A stretch of DNA of 64,000 nt from NCBI GenBank assembly GCA_964482205.1, contig CAYZWI010000002.1:1-64000 (forward strand), read 5' to 3'. The first letter of the stretch is position 1; every line of letters begins with the position of its first letter. This DNA comes from JAZDGX01 sp964482205. GTDB taxonomy: Bacteria > Eisenbacteria > RBG-16-71-46 > CAIMUX01 > WJJG01. Position numbers and translations under genes: made by a program. Shown one piece after another: positions 17,002-26,478 of the stretch. A model generated the notes under the pieces. That model was not told where the DNA came from, made no database searches, and was given only the letters and a program-made list of their open reading frames with translations.

Positions 17002-18519
17002 TCACATCGAGATCGTTTCCTCTTCCCGTTGGGCGGTCTCTTCCGGTCGTATCGGCGTCGTCCGTCCGGGCACGACGCGCGTCCCCGCGCGGGACGCCAT
17101 GCGCGCCTCGCCTTCCTGCAGCGCGTCCGGATCGACGCTCCACAGATCGTGCGCTTCTCCCATCAGATTGCGCGCCGACATCATGCCCGCCAGCATCGAA
17201 TGGTCCTGGTTGTTGTAGCGGTGCATCCCGTTGCGCCCGATCGTCTGAAGATTCTCGAAGCCATCGACGAAGGCGCGAATGATTCCCACTTCGCGCTGGT
17301 AGCCGTGCAGGTAGAGCGGATAGGCGGCCATCTCGCGCACCACGGTCGCGTCGCTCACATCCTGCTCGCTCGCGAGCCCCAACCGGGCGAGCTCGCGACG
17401 GGCGAGCGCGATCAGCTCCTCATCGGAACGATTCCAGAACTCGTCGCCTTCGTCGCAGAAGTACTCCATCCCGACCGAGGACTTGCCTCGAACGGGAACG
17501 AGCTCGGCCGACCAGTTGCGGAAATTCTGGATTCGGCCCACGCGCACTTCGGGCGCGTGGACATAGATCCAATTGTCGGGAAAGAGGTCGTCGCGATCGA
17601 GAATCAGGCCCACCATGATGAAGGCGCGGTAGCGGAGATCGCGCGCGGCCGCGACCACCCTTTCCGGCGGCGCGGGATGCAGGCCCAGGATGAGATCGGC
17701 GAGCGGCATCGAGGTGATGATCCGGCTGCACGGCAGGCTCTCGAGCCCCTCGGAAGTGCGGCAGACGACGCTCGTCACGCGCATCCCGTCGCGCTCGAGC
17801 CCGACCACTTCGCAGCCCAAGCGCACCTGGCCTCCGGCCGCTTCGATGCGCTTCTGCAGTCTCGTCCAGGCCAAGCCCGGGCCGAGGCGCGGGTATTGAA
17901 AGCGATCGATGAGGGTCTTGATCTGTCTGCGGCCCAGCAGCGCGCTGCGCAACGCCTTGCCCATGGAGAGATCGCCGATCCGCAAATCGGCCCAGTCGGC
18001 GTCGATGCTCGTGCAGGGAATGCCCCACACCTTCTCCGAATAGGTCTTGAAGAAGATTTCGTAGAGCCGCCGGCCGAAACGGTTCACGGTCCACTGCTCG
18101 AGGTTGCGCGCGGGGAGACGGCGCCGCGCGCGCACGGCCAGATAGCCCGAGATCACGCGCGTGCTCTCTCTCATCCCGAGACGCGCGAGCGTTTCGCGCG
18201 GCTTGAGCGGATAGCTGAAGAATCTCCCGCCGTAATAAATGCGCGACATGCGCCGCACCGTGAGCAGATCGTCTCCGCAGAGATCCTCCCACAGCGCGCG
18301 CACCTCGCAGCTGCGCGTGTAGAAGCGATGTCCCCCGACATCGAAGAGAAACCCTTTGTACTCCTGCGTGCGCGAGAGCCCGCCCACTTGTCCGGATTTT
18401 TCGAGCACGACCGGGCAGGCGCCCGCGATACCCAGCTCATGCGCGGCGGCAAGGCCCGCCGGGCCCGCTCCAATCACCACAATGGGATCGCGCTCCGCCA
18501 CGCTGTCGCGTTCCGCCAT
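17002..18519 (-). CDS. FAD-dependent oxidoreductase, UDP-galactopyranose mutase/protoporphyrinogen oxidase-like
   Basis: 505 residues. The N-terminal dinucleotide-binding motif VVIGAGPAGLAAAHELG (about residues 14-30) is followed by KSGQVGGLSRT and DVGGHRFYT, the pattern of NAD(P)-binding Rossmann/amine-oxidase-fold proteins near glf and protoporphyrinogen oxidase. The C-terminal 'LQTIGRNGMHRYNNQDHSMLAG' closes the FAD site. Related proteins are common in polysaccharide loci, and the next gene upstream (18-bp gap) is a glycosyltransferase, so a sugar-nucleotide or lipid-linked substrate is likely. The exact reaction is unknown. The start at 18519 follows immediately on the GT2 stop. Confidence 0.8.
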   Translation of the reverse strand: MAERDSVAERDPIVVIGAGPAGLAAAHELGIAGACPVVLEKSGQVGGLSRTQEYKGFLFDVGGHRFYTRSCEVRALWEDLCGDDLLTVRRMSRIYYGGRFFSYPLKPRETLARLGMRESTRVISGYLAVRARRRLPARNLEQWTVNRFGRRLYEIFFKTYSEKVWGIPCTSIDADWADLRIGDLSMGKALRSALLGRRQIKTLIDRFQYPRLGPGLAWTRLQKRIEAAGGQVRLGCEVVGLERDGMRVTSVVCRTSEGLESLPCSRIITSMPLADLILGLHPAPPERVVAAARDLRYRAFIMVGLILDRDDLFPDNWIYVHAPEVRVGRIQNFRNWSAELVPVRGKSSVGMEYFCDEGDEFWNRSDEELIALARRELARLGLASEQDVSDATVVREMAAYPLYLHGYQREVGIIRAFVDGFENLQTIGRNGMHRYNNQDHSMLAGMMSARNLMGEAHDLWSVDPDALQEGEARMASRAGTRVVPGRTTPIRPEETAQREEETISM

Positions 18520-18536
18520 CCTAGTGCCCCGCCATG

Positions 18537-19616
18537 CTACGACGCCGCCACAGAGCGCGCGGGCTCGGGTTGCTGGGAATCGCGGCGCAGCCACGGCGCG
18601 CGCCGAACGCCGAGCAGATGACGGCCGAGGCCGACGCCGAATCCCACGCCGCTGTAGAAGTGATAGAACCAGTGCCAGGGGATTGCGCGCGCGGCAAACC
18701 AGAAGCCGCGTTTGCGCGCGAGAAACTGATAGAAGCGCGCGTTCAGGGCGAGCAGACCGGCCGCAGCCGCGAACGCGACCGCCCACGCAACGATCCAGCG
18801 CGAGTGCGCAACTCCAGCAGCGAGCGCGCAAGGAAGCACACCCGCCAGCGCCGCACTCGCGCGCCCCTGCCAGGCGAGGTTCAAGTCCCGCGGCGCATTC
18901 CGATCGCGCAGGATGAGATCGGTCCAGGGAAGCGCGCGATAGAGGAAGTCGGCCCGCAACAACGAGGCCGCCTTCCACGCCTTCCAATGCTTCACCTGGA
19001 GATCGCGGCACAGGCGGATGTCGTGCCCCGCGGCGCGCAGCCGGTATCCGAGCTCGATGTCCTCGATGCATGGACGCGAATAGCGTTCGTCGAACCCGCC
19101 CGCCTCGCGAAAGATGGCGCTGCGCACCGCGCCGCACGCGCCCCAGAAGGTGGACGCGTACGCGCGGCCCTGTTGATGCACGAAATGATGCTGCAGGTTC
19201 TTGTATTGCGAGAGGAATCCTGGGTGCGCGGGAGCGTCGTCGTAGGAGCCGATCGCCGCACCGGGCGCTTCCGTGCCCGCGTCCCCAGGCAAGAAGATGC
19301 GCTCGATTCTGGCGCAGGCATCGGGCGCGATCGTCACATCGGCGTCGACGAAGAAGAGCACCTCGCCCGTCGCCTCGTGCGCGCCCGCATTGCGCGCCCG
19401 CGCCGGACCCGAACGCACCGGCAGCGCGATCACGCGCGCCTCTGCGCGCGATGCGGCCTCGATGTCCGAGGGACAGGCTCCATCGGCGACGACGATCAGC
19501 TCATGAGGCGCAGGGCGCGCCGCCCGAATCGCGCGCAGGCATTCCACGAAACAGTCGCCGCCTTCATGAACGGGAACGATCACCGAGATCGTGAGGGGCT
19601 GCTTCGCCGCCTGCAT
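18537..19616 (-). CDS. GT2-family membrane-anchored glycosyltransferase
   Basis: 359 residues. The catalytic GT-A domain shows SVIVPVHEGGD at the N-terminus, the metal-binding FFVDADV (DxD-like), WGACGAVRS and CIEDIELGYRL (the acceptor-activating acidic motif). After about residue 230 there are two or three hydrophobic helices (WIVAWAVAFAAAAGLLAL), so it is probably anchored to the inner membrane and acts on a lipid-linked acceptor. The ATG at 19616 follows GGAAGAGG. It forms a two-gene operon with the downstream oxidoreductase. Confidence 0.85.
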   Translation of the reverse strand: MQAAKQPLTISVIVPVHEGGDCFVECLRAIRAARPAPHELIVVADGACPSDIEAASRAEARVIALPVRSGPARARNAGAHEATGEVLFFVDADVTIAPDACARIERIFLPGDAGTEAPGAAIGSYDDAPAHPGFLSQYKNLQHHFVHQQGRAYASTFWGACGAVRSAIFREAGGFDERYSRPCIEDIELGYRLRAAGHDIRLCRDLQVKHWKAWKAASLLRADFLYRALPWTDLILRDRNAPRDLNLAWQGRASAALAGVLPCALAAGVAHSRWIVAWAVAFAAAAGLLALNARFYQFLARKRGFWFAARAIPWHWFYHFYSGVGFGVGLGRHLLGVRRAPWLRRDSQQPEPARSVAAS

Positions 19617-19730
19617 GAAGGGCCTCTTCCTGGATGGCGCACGGTCTCCGCGCGGACCCCGCACGCCTCGGGTTGCGCTCGTTCACAAGATGCCGGGGAT
19701 GGCCCCGGGAAGTCGGTCTGGAAAAGCGTG

Positions 19731-19736
19731 AGTATA
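19731..19736 (-). promoter_or_regulatory. Possible -10 element for the GT2-oxidoreductase operon
   Basis: Reading leftward, TATACT matches the -10 consensus at 5/6 positions about 115 bp before the GT2 start. The expected -35 position reads TTCTCC, a poor match, so only the -10 is suggestive. Confidence 0.3.
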
Positions 19737-19778
19737 CGGCATCCATGGGCGCGGAGAAGCGATTTCTCGCCGTGCCCT

Positions 19779-20071
19779 GATGTGCAGCCGATCGCGCTCC
19801 GCTACGCTCGAAGAATGAGGCATGCGCCGAAAAGGGAGCCGGGACCGGAAGGCTTCGGCCGCGGGGCGTTAGCGAGGCGTGAACGCCTCGGTCTTCAGGA
19901 TCTACATGTGTTCAACACGCCGAGCGCACGAGGCGCGCGCCCCCTGCATGAACTCTCTTAAGCGCGCGCCGTCCCCGCGGAAGCCTTCCGGTCCCGGCGA
20001 CCCCACCCCGCGCACCCTGCCACATGCTCGAGCCCCAGGTGCACGATCCACTGCGTAGAAGGCGCACGAGG
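19779..20071 (+). repeat. Type I palindromic repeat element, copy B
   Basis: The core at 19838-19998 (161 bp) has the same perfect 18-bp inverted termini as copy A but the opposite orientation. The left flank (gatgtgcagc...tcgaagaatgagg) and right flank (ccacatgctcgagcccc...gatccactgcg) match the corresponding flanks of copies A and D. An internal frame starts at GTG 19879 and runs 59 codons to TAG at 20056, containing RAPSPRKPSGPGD. The right end abuts the stop codon of the leftward glycosyltransferase gene at 20080. Confidence 0.85.
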
Positions 20072-20079
20072 CGTCCGCT

Positions 20080-21408
20080 TCATGCACCCGAGCGTACGAG
20101 GCGCGCGACGATCTCCAGGTACCGGTCCACATGCCTCTCGAGCGAGCACTCGGCCCGAGCATGCGCCAGGCAGGCCCGGCTCATCGCCGCCCGGCGCTCG
20201 TGATCGCGCAACATGCGGTCCATGGCCGCTTCGGCTTCCTCGATCGTGTCGAAGAGTTCTCCGCGTTCGCCGTCCGCCGTTGTGAAGGGCTCGACGGCGT
20301 CGGCATCAGCTGTGGTCTTGACACCTTCCCCGAGCATCTCGGGAATGCTTCCGATCCGCCGCGCAATCACCGGCGTGCCTTGCTGAAAGGCCTCCAGAAT
20401 GACGAGCGGCGCGATCTCGGGACAGAGCGAGGGAACGAGAAGCGCAATCGCTCCTCGATAGAGATGCGCGAGCGTTTGCTTGTCGAGCCGCCCAAGAAAA
20501 ACAATGTTGTCATGCCCAAGGGCGAGACTTTTCAGATGCCGTTCGTAGCTCCCTGATCCCGCGATCAGCAACCGCAGGTCGGGGCGCCGCAGGAAAAGCG
20601 GAAGCAGCGTCTGCAGGCCCTTCAACTTCTCCAGCCGCCCGGAGAAGAGGAAGTACTCCCCGTCGCGCGGCATTCCATCGAGCGCGATGTTGGGCGAAGC
20701 AGGAGTCGTTGACAACTGCATGGCCTGCGGTATCGGCGTGCTCGGTATTGTCGCGTCTGGCTCCATCCACTGCGGCGCAAACGAAGGCAACACGACTCCG
20801 TCAAGGCGCAGTCCTTGCCGTTCGTGCTCGGCCAGCACGAAATGCGTGAGGCCCAGGTAGCAGTCCACACGCGAAATGCTGCGCTCGACGAGACGGCCCC
20901 ATCGCCAGGGTTGCGGAGGCCGGCCGTGCGCCAGCAGGCATTGCAGGCAGCGACGCCGATCGCAGGCTTCCCGCCGGTTGCGAAAGAGCACATGCGTGGG
21001 ACAAACGAGCCAGTATTCGTGCGGCGTGTACAGCTTGACCGCGTCGCCGCATTCGAGAATCGCCGGCCCCCCCACGAGGGAGATGTTGTGAAAGTGGATG
21101 ACATCGAAGCCTTGCGAGAGGATCGATCGAATCCGTGATCGGTGCACAAGCGGACGCCCGCTGAGGTAGGTGGCCACAGGCGCGAGCGGCCCGAGCGCAC
21201 TCTTCAGCCGATGCACCCGCACGTTCGGATGCAGCTTCTCTCCCGCCGGCCGCTCTCTCCCTCCGAGCAGCCGATAGGAATCGACGCAATGAATGACCTC
21301 GACCGCGTGGCCGCGCCGGGCAAGCTCGTTCGACAGCCGCTGCACGAAGAGACCGTCGCCGCCGAAGTGGAAGGGCGGGAAGAAGGTCGTGATCATGCAG
21401 AAGCGCAT
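20080..21408 (-). CDS. GT4-family glycosyltransferase
   Basis: 442 residues with the GT-B layout. The N-terminal MRFCMITTFFPPFHFGGDGLFVQRLSNELARRGHAVEV is the classic acceptor-domain start of GT4 enzymes. FSGRLEKLKGLQTLL and the nucleotide-sugar site EIAPLVILEAFQQGTPVIA (E-x7-E-like) mark the donor domain. A Cys-rich segment CDRRRCLQCLLAH in the middle is often seen in this GT4 subgroup. It is cytoplasmic and probably extends a lipid-linked oligosaccharide. Its start lies 16 nt inside the upstream deacetylase gene, indicating translational coupling. Repeat B touches its 3' end. Confidence 0.88.
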   Translation of the reverse strand: MRFCMITTFFPPFHFGGDGLFVQRLSNELARRGHAVEVIHCVDSYRLLGGRERPAGEKLHPNVRVHRLKSALGPLAPVATYLSGRPLVHRSRIRSILSQGFDVIHFHNISLVGGPAILECGDAVKLYTPHEYWLVCPTHVLFRNRREACDRRRCLQCLLAHGRPPQPWRWGRLVERSISRVDCYLGLTHFVLAEHERQGLRLDGVVLPSFAPQWMEPDATIPSTPIPQAMQLSTTPASPNIALDGMPRDGEYFLFSGRLEKLKGLQTLLPLFLRRPDLRLLIAGSGSYERHLKSLALGHDNIVFLGRLDKQTLAHLYRGAIALLVPSLCPEIAPLVILEAFQQGTPVIARRIGSIPEMLGEGVKTTADADAVEPFTTADGERGELFDTIEEAEAAMDRMLRDHERRAAMSRACLAHARAECSLERHVDRYLEIVARLVRSGA

Positions 21409-22244
21409 GGGCCTCGCCCCCGTCCGCCGCGGGCGCGCCGTGCCCGCCTTCCGGCCGTCGTGATTCTTCGCCGCGCGGCGCGCGGGCCTGCGCGCAGCCC
21501 GAGATAGAAGGACAGAAAGCGGGAGAAGAGCAGGTCCGCGGGCCGCCGAAAATGAAGATAGCAGGCGTCGATGCGCGGCAGAGTGAAGCGATCCTGTCGC
21601 GCCGAGGCGATGCCCAGGCGGTCGGTGCACGCGCAGGCGTAGAGCCGCGCCGTCTCCTCGCGCACTCTTTCATTCCAGATGCCGAAGGGATAGGCGAAGG
21701 AAGTCACCGGCGTGCCGATGCGCCGCTCGATTTCAGCCTTGTTGATCGCCAGCTCGTCCCGCAGCTCGTGATCGCTGAGGCGGGTAAGATCGGGATGCGA
21801 GCGCGTATGGCCCCCGATTTCAAGGCCGCCTGCGCTGAGCGCGCCGATTTCGTCCCAGGTCAGCATGTCTCTCTCGAGGAAGCGCATTCGCGGATCGCGC
21901 CCCTCGGGCGATTGCCCGGCGGTGACGAAGATCGTGGCTCGCATGCCCCGCTCGCGCAGGATCGGAAAGGCGACGTCATGGACGGAGCGAAACCCATCAT
22001 CAAAGGTGAAGGCAACAAGGAAACGCTCCGCGGGTCGCGAACGCCGGCTTTCCCCCGCGCGCCTTTCGTCCTCTGCATCGCCCGCTTCCCATTCCGCGAC
22101 CGCTTCGGTCAGCGTGCGCGCTTGCAGGCCCCGGGCGTACATGCCCTCCACCAGCTCTCGAAACAGCGCCGGCGGGAACGCGATCGGGGAAGAGCGCTCC
22201 TCGATCGTGTGGAAGGTGAGAATGAGAAGTTGGCGCTCGCTCAT
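21393..22244 (-). CDS. Polysaccharide deacetylase (NodB homology, CE4)
   Basis: 283 residues. VAFTFDDGFRSV supplies the catalytic Asp and metal-binding Asp, and GGHTRSHPDLTRLSDHEL supplies the two metal His residues (H-x3-H); SFAYPFGIWNE is the third NodB motif. It removes N- or O-acetyl groups from a polysaccharide or lipid-linked sugar. There is no signal peptide, so it is predicted cytoplasmic or membrane-associated. The ATG at 22244 follows GAGGA. The last about 35 residues are Arg/Ala/Gly-rich and overlap the start of the next gene. Confidence 0.88.
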   Translation of the reverse strand: MSERQLLILTFHTIEERSSPIAFPPALFRELVEGMYARGLQARTLTEAVAEWEAGDAEDERRAGESRRSRPAERFLVAFTFDDGFRSVHDVAFPILRERGMRATIFVTAGQSPEGRDPRMRFLERDMLTWDEIGALSAGGLEIGGHTRSHPDLTRLSDHELRDELAINKAEIERRIGTPVTSFAYPFGIWNERVREETARLYACACTDRLGIASARQDRFTLPRIDACYLHFRRPADLLFSRFLSFYLGLRAGPRAARRRITTAGRRARRARGGRGRGPCASA

Positions 22245-22307
22245 GCATCCTCGTTCAGCGATGGATGGCGGAACCAATTTGCCGCAACCGTTCCTGCGGC
22301 GCTTCGG

Positions 22308-23519
22308 TCACAGTTCGGCTTGCATGCGCATTTGCGCGATCTGCAATTTGCCCAGCGCCTCCGCGTCCACGAAAATGTAATTGGCCATGAAGCGGATGCG
22401 TCCGGTCGCGTACCAATTCAAGCCGAGCGAGAGATCGCTGAGCTTCCCGCCCTCCACCGCTCCATCCTCGAGATCGAGGTGCGAGTAGCGCGCCGTCAGC
22501 ATCCAGGCGCCCCAGGCGCCGGCCGCGGGATCGAAGGGCTTGCGCGGCTCCAGGCGCACGAAGGCCGCGCTCGAGAGGCTGTAGGGCCGGTGCTCGCCGG
22601 TGAGCAGCCACGCTGCGGTCACATAGGCGCCCCAGAAACGCACCCTCCCCGTTTGGTCCTCGTCCACATCCGCGCCCATGTACTCCGCTTGCAGCGACGC
22701 GGGACCCAGGACCGCCGCGCTCTCGAATCCGAAGAGGTTCACACCGGAGGCGTCGAGCGCGCCGGTGTCGACCAGATAGGGCGCGAGATGCGATTCGGGC
22801 CTCTGCCGGAAGCGCACCTCTCCGCCCGCGCCGATATTGCGCCGCCCGCAAAACGCTCCGAGATGCGCCATCTTGCGGCCGGCCTCCCGGTAGAACGGCA
22901 CGGCCGTCACGCGGGCAGCCAGATTCCACGATGCGTTCGTTCCGCTCGCGCCCGTTTCGCCCGCATCGCGGAAAATGCCCGTCGAGAGCGTCGCTCTTCT
23001 GTGAAACGCGGAGGTCAGGGTGCGAAGCCCCGTATTGCGTCCGGTCGAGAGGGCGTTGGGGAGCGGCTTTTCGAGAAAGAGCAGATGCTTGCTGCTGCCG
23101 GTGAGACGGTTGAGCGGCTCGTATTGATGTCCGACCCTCACCACGCCGACCCAAGGCAAATCGTTCGCTTCCAAATAGACATCGGAAGGGCGCGCCGCTC
23201 CGTCGATGAAGTCGTACTCGAGATTGAACTCGAAGTGCGGGGCGAGCGGGCCGGAGAATCCGAGCCGCCCCCGGCGTAACTCGGTTCCATCGACGAAGGG
23301 ATCGCGCGCCGTCGGGTCGCCTTCCGTCAGCGCTTCCCGAACATCGCCCTCCTGGATGAACCAGGCCCAATCGTTGTTGAAGAGCGCCGCGACCTCGATC
23401 TCGCCGGCCGGCCCTTCGATGACGGTCGCTTTTCCTTGGGCGCCAGCGAGAGCGCTTCCCAGCCAACACCACGCGACCATCACGAGCAGGCCGGGAAGAA
23501 TGAACGATCGCATCATCAT
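22308..23519 (-). CDS. Outer-membrane porin, phosphate-selective porin O/P-like
   Basis: 403 residues. A signal peptide (SFILPGLLVMVAWCWLGSALA) is followed by alternating amphipathic beta strands with motifs typical of the OprO/OprP group: RRGRLGFSGPLAPHFEFNLEYDF near the N-terminus, and C-terminal strands WYATGRIRFMANYIFVDAE ending in a short MQAEL strand. It should form an outer-membrane channel, possibly for anions or sugars. Several ATGs lie in a row; 23519 is chosen because GAGGAGG at 23529-23535 gives 9-bp spacing. It sits inside the polysaccharide locus but not tightly linked to either neighbour. Confidence 0.8.
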   Translation of the reverse strand: MMMRSFILPGLLVMVAWCWLGSALAGAQGKATVIEGPAGEIEVAALFNNDWAWFIQEGDVREALTEGDPTARDPFVDGTELRRGRLGFSGPLAPHFEFNLEYDFIDGAARPSDVYLEANDLPWVGVVRVGHQYEPLNRLTGSSKHLLFLEKPLPNALSTGRNTGLRTLTSAFHRRATLSTGIFRDAGETGASGTNASWNLAARVTAVPFYREAGRKMAHLGAFCGRRNIGAGGEVRFRQRPESHLAPYLVDTGALDASGVNLFGFESAAVLGPASLQAEYMGADVDEDQTGRVRFWGAYVTAAWLLTGEHRPYSLSSAAFVRLEPRKPFDPAAGAWGAWMLTARYSHLDLEDGAVEGGKLSDLSLGLNWYATGRIRFMANYIFVDAEALGKLQIAQMRMQAEL

Positions 23520-23585
23520 CTCCATCCACCTCCTCAATGGTCCCATTGCCAGGACGACCTGACCCGACAGGAAGCCGCTGCCGCT

Positions 23586-24902
23586 TCAGGCCCGTGCATC
23601 TTTCCCGTTCTCGCGCGCTCGTTTCCCTGCGAGGCGCGGCACCACGAAGCGCAGGAATTCCTCCACCTGCGTTTCCGGGTCGAACTCGGGCCGCCGGCTG
23701 TTCTCCTGCGCGAGACGCGCGAGATTCTGCTTCAAGCCCGGCTCCCGTTCCAGCTGTTCGAGCGCGCGGACGTAGCCCGCAACGCCTTCCGAGGGATCGA
23801 CGAGCAGCCCCCCCTGCCCCATCGCAAAAGGAATGCCGCCGACGCGCGCCGCCACCACGGGGATGCCGCTGTGATGGGCTTCGATGACGACGCGCCCGAA
23901 GCTTTCGTGCCGCGAAGGCATGAGCAGCACATCGGTGACTCGATAGACGGCGCGCACGTCGGATTGGAACTTCCAGACGGTGACATTCGGGAGCCGTCGC
24001 GCGTGCGCGACCCACCGGCGCATGTCGGAGGCCTTTCCCCTGCGCGCCCATCCTCCCTCGACGAAGAGAAACGGAACGTGCGGCAGGCGGCGCGCCGTCT
24101 CGATGGCGATATCCGCTCCCTTCTCGCGCACGGGATTCACGAAGGTCACGAAGCGAGGATCGTCTCGCACAACGCGATAATCGGCCGGATCGATCATCGG
24201 AGGAAGCAGCCGCACGCCGCGATCGTCCTCCGGCATCGCGGCGGGAGAATTCACGATCGCGTGAACCGTCGGCGGGATCTTGCGCGTGCGCATCTGCGTT
24301 CCGTGGCTGTAGTAGAAACATGGAAAGCCGCGCAGCGCGGCGTGATCGAGAAGCGGGATGACGCCGTAATGGCCGAGGAGCAGATCCGGCCGGAAGGAAT
24401 CGAGCAACTCATCCAGCTTCGCCCGCATGCCCTGCAATCCTTGACGACAGGCGTTTGCCCGCAGCCCGCGCCCGCGTTGCGATCCGCCGGGCCGCAGGCC
24501 GAGCTTGGCCGCGAGTGCCAGCGATTCGCCGTACGCAAAAGCCCAAGGCGACCAGCCCGAGGGAATTCCCCGCCACGCGGGAAAGCCGCTGTCGTCATCG
24601 GCGACGAATGCAGGCGCGCGCCGCCATGCGGCCGTGGCACTCGCCCACTCGCGGCAGAGCCTCCGTCCATAGCTGGAGTTGAGCATCGTGCCGCACAGCA
24701 CCCGCACGCGCCACCCGCGGCGCTCGAGAGAGCGGAAGAGACACAGATGGGTGAGATCGGCGCCCCCCCGCGATTCAGGAACGAAGGGTAGCAGGCTCAG
24801 GAAAAGGAGCCTTCTTCCTTCCGGGCGCTTCGATTGCTGGTCCGCTTCCGGCATCGCGCGCAGCTGCGCTCCGTCCATGGCGTCCGCTCCCGCGCCGCTC
24901 AT
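23586..24902 (-). CDS. GT4-family glycosyltransferase
   Basis: 438 residues. LFLSLLPFVPESRGGADLTHLCLFRSLERRGW is a GT-B acceptor domain start. FVNPVREKGADIAIETARRLP and the donor-site motif PSRHESFGRVVIEAHHSGIPVVAARVGGIP (E-x-F-G-x4-E) are standard GT4 features. It is cytoplasmic and adds a sugar during polysaccharide or glycolipid assembly; the sugar is unknown. The ATG at 24902 follows AAGGAAGG; in-frame ATGs further in are alternatives. It starts 13 bp after the flippase stop, so the two are co-transcribed. It is not a close copy of the GT4 at 20080. Confidence 0.87.
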   Translation of the reverse strand: MSGAGADAMDGAQLRAMPEADQQSKRPEGRRLLFLSLLPFVPESRGGADLTHLCLFRSLERRGWRVRVLCGTMLNSSYGRRLCREWASATAAWRRAPAFVADDDSGFPAWRGIPSGWSPWAFAYGESLALAAKLGLRPGGSQRGRGLRANACRQGLQGMRAKLDELLDSFRPDLLLGHYGVIPLLDHAALRGFPCFYYSHGTQMRTRKIPPTVHAIVNSPAAMPEDDRGVRLLPPMIDPADYRVVRDDPRFVTFVNPVREKGADIAIETARRLPHVPFLFVEGGWARRGKASDMRRWVAHARRLPNVTVWKFQSDVRAVYRVTDVLLMPSRHESFGRVVIEAHHSGIPVVAARVGGIPFAMGQGGLLVDPSEGVAGYVRALEQLEREPGLKQNLARLAQENSRRPEFDPETQVEEFLRFVVPRLAGKRARENGKDARA

Positions 24903-24915
24903 CGCGCGCCTTCCT

Positions 24916-26478
24916 TCATCGCTCGCCTCCTCGCCCGGGGACGGCGGCCGTGCGCCGCGCGGGCATAGCTCCGCGGTTGCGCAGGAGTTCCTGCACGGTG
25001 TCACCGAACGCCGAGCGCAACATCCGGCGCGAGAAGGCGAAGAACGCGAGGGCGTACATCGCGACTCCCAGGATGCCCATCATTCCCATCCACGCGACGC
25101 GGATCACCATCGACCCGTGCGTCCAGGAAAGCGTCCAGGAACGCAGCAGGTAGAGCATTCCTCCCATCACCGCGGAAGACAACAAGGGGGCGAGGAGCGC
25201 GTCTCTCGCATCGCCGATCGTCCAGGGGAGGATCTTTCGCATCCCGATGAGCCACACGATCGCGCCCGCCAATGCGACCGCGATCATCCCGAACGCCGCA
25301 CCTTCCACGCCCCAGCGCCGCGTGAGCGGAGCAATCAAGGCGATCAATGCGAGCGCGCGAGCGGCCTGCATGAAGAAACTCCAGCGCGGGACGCCGCACG
25401 CCTGAAAGAGCGGGATTCCCGTGGCTGACAGCGCGCGAATCCATCCCGCGCAGGCGAGCAGGATGAGCGGCGGAATCATCGGGGCCCACGCTTCCTTCAA
25501 GAAGAAGCGCACGAAGGGCGGGCCGAGCAGCGCGATCCCGACGGCCGCCGGCGCGGCCAGCGCGACAGAGAGCCCGCCGATCGCGAGATAGCTTCTTCTC
25601 AGCCGCGGCAGATCTCTTTGCACGAGCGCATAGGCGGGCAGCGCGATGCGTTGCGCCGCAGCGCCCACCTCCCGAATCGCGATCTGCGGAATGCGCTCGG
25701 CCATTTGGAAGATTCCGAGGGTGGCGGCGCCGGCGATCTTCCCCACCACCAGACCGGCGGCGCGCGTCCCGGCGAAGACCATGATGCCCTCGAGAGAGAC
25801 CCAGATCCCGTAGCTCGCCAATTCGCGCGCCACGCTTCGATCCCAGCGAAAGCGCGGACGATAGGGATGAAGGAGGTACGAGGCGATCAGTTGCCCGAGC
25901 TCGCTCGCGACGAGGCCGAGAAGAAGCGCCCACGCGCTGCGCAACAGGTACGCGCCCACGACCGCGGCGGCGAGATCCGCGAGGGTGCCGGTCAAGCGGT
26001 AGGCGAACTCACGGCGAAAGTCGAGATCGCGGTGAAAGTAGACCACCCCGATGTTTGCGAACGCCTGCAGCACGAGGATGAGTGAAATCGCGCGCGTCAA
26101 GGATGCCGAGCCGGGCTCGTCGAAGAAGGCCGCGATGAGCGGCGCGAAGAAGAAGAGCAGCGCTGCGAGCAGGAGCCCGCGCAGGACCTGCACGGTCCAG
26201 GCGACATCCAAATGTCGGGCGATGTCTTCCGGGTGGCGAATGAGCGCTTCGCGAAAGCCGGTGCGCGTGAGCGAATCGGCCGCCATCAAGGCGAGAATGG
26301 CGAAGCCGAAGAGGCCGAAGTCGCGCGGCCCGAGAAACGCGGCGAGCACGATCACGCGGGCAAGGCCGAGGAGCTTCTCCATTCCGAAGAGGCCGAACGA
26401 CCAGTAACCCGCCCGCACGACCCGCTGTCTCGTAACTGTTCGCGTGACCGCCTCCTCTTTAGGCGATTCGGTCCTCAC
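24916..26478 (-). CDS. Oligosaccharide flippase (Wzx/WzxC-like, MOP superfamily)
   Basis: 520 residues with 12-14 predicted transmembrane helices. GYWSFGLFGMEKLLGLARVIVLAAFLGPRDFGLFGFAI is the typical first-helix region of polysaccharide exporters of the WzxC kind. It likely flips lipid-linked glycan across the inner membrane. The start is uncertain: the GTG at 26478 is used, but a near-perfect ribosome-binding site GAGGAGG lies inside the frame (codons 8-10) with no ATG, GTG or TTG at normal distance behind it. Confidence 0.85.
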   Translation of the reverse strand: MRTESPKEEAVTRTVTRQRVVRAGYWSFGLFGMEKLLGLARVIVLAAFLGPRDFGLFGFAILALMAADSLTRTGFREALIRHPEDIARHLDVAWTVQVLRGLLLAALLFFFAPLIAAFFDEPGSASLTRAISLILVLQAFANIGVVYFHRDLDFRREFAYRLTGTLADLAAAVVGAYLLRSAWALLLGLVASELGQLIASYLLHPYRPRFRWDRSVARELASYGIWVSLEGIMVFAGTRAAGLVVGKIAGAATLGIFQMAERIPQIAIREVGAAAQRIALPAYALVQRDLPRLRRSYLAIGGLSVALAAPAAVGIALLGPPFVRFFLKEAWAPMIPPLILLACAGWIRALSATGIPLFQACGVPRWSFFMQAARALALIALIAPLTRRWGVEGAAFGMIAVALAGAIVWLIGMRKILPWTIGDARDALLAPLLSSAVMGGMLYLLRSWTLSWTHGSMVIRVAWMGMMGILGVAMYALAFFAFSRRMLRSAFGDTVQELLRNRGAMPARRTAAVPGRGGER

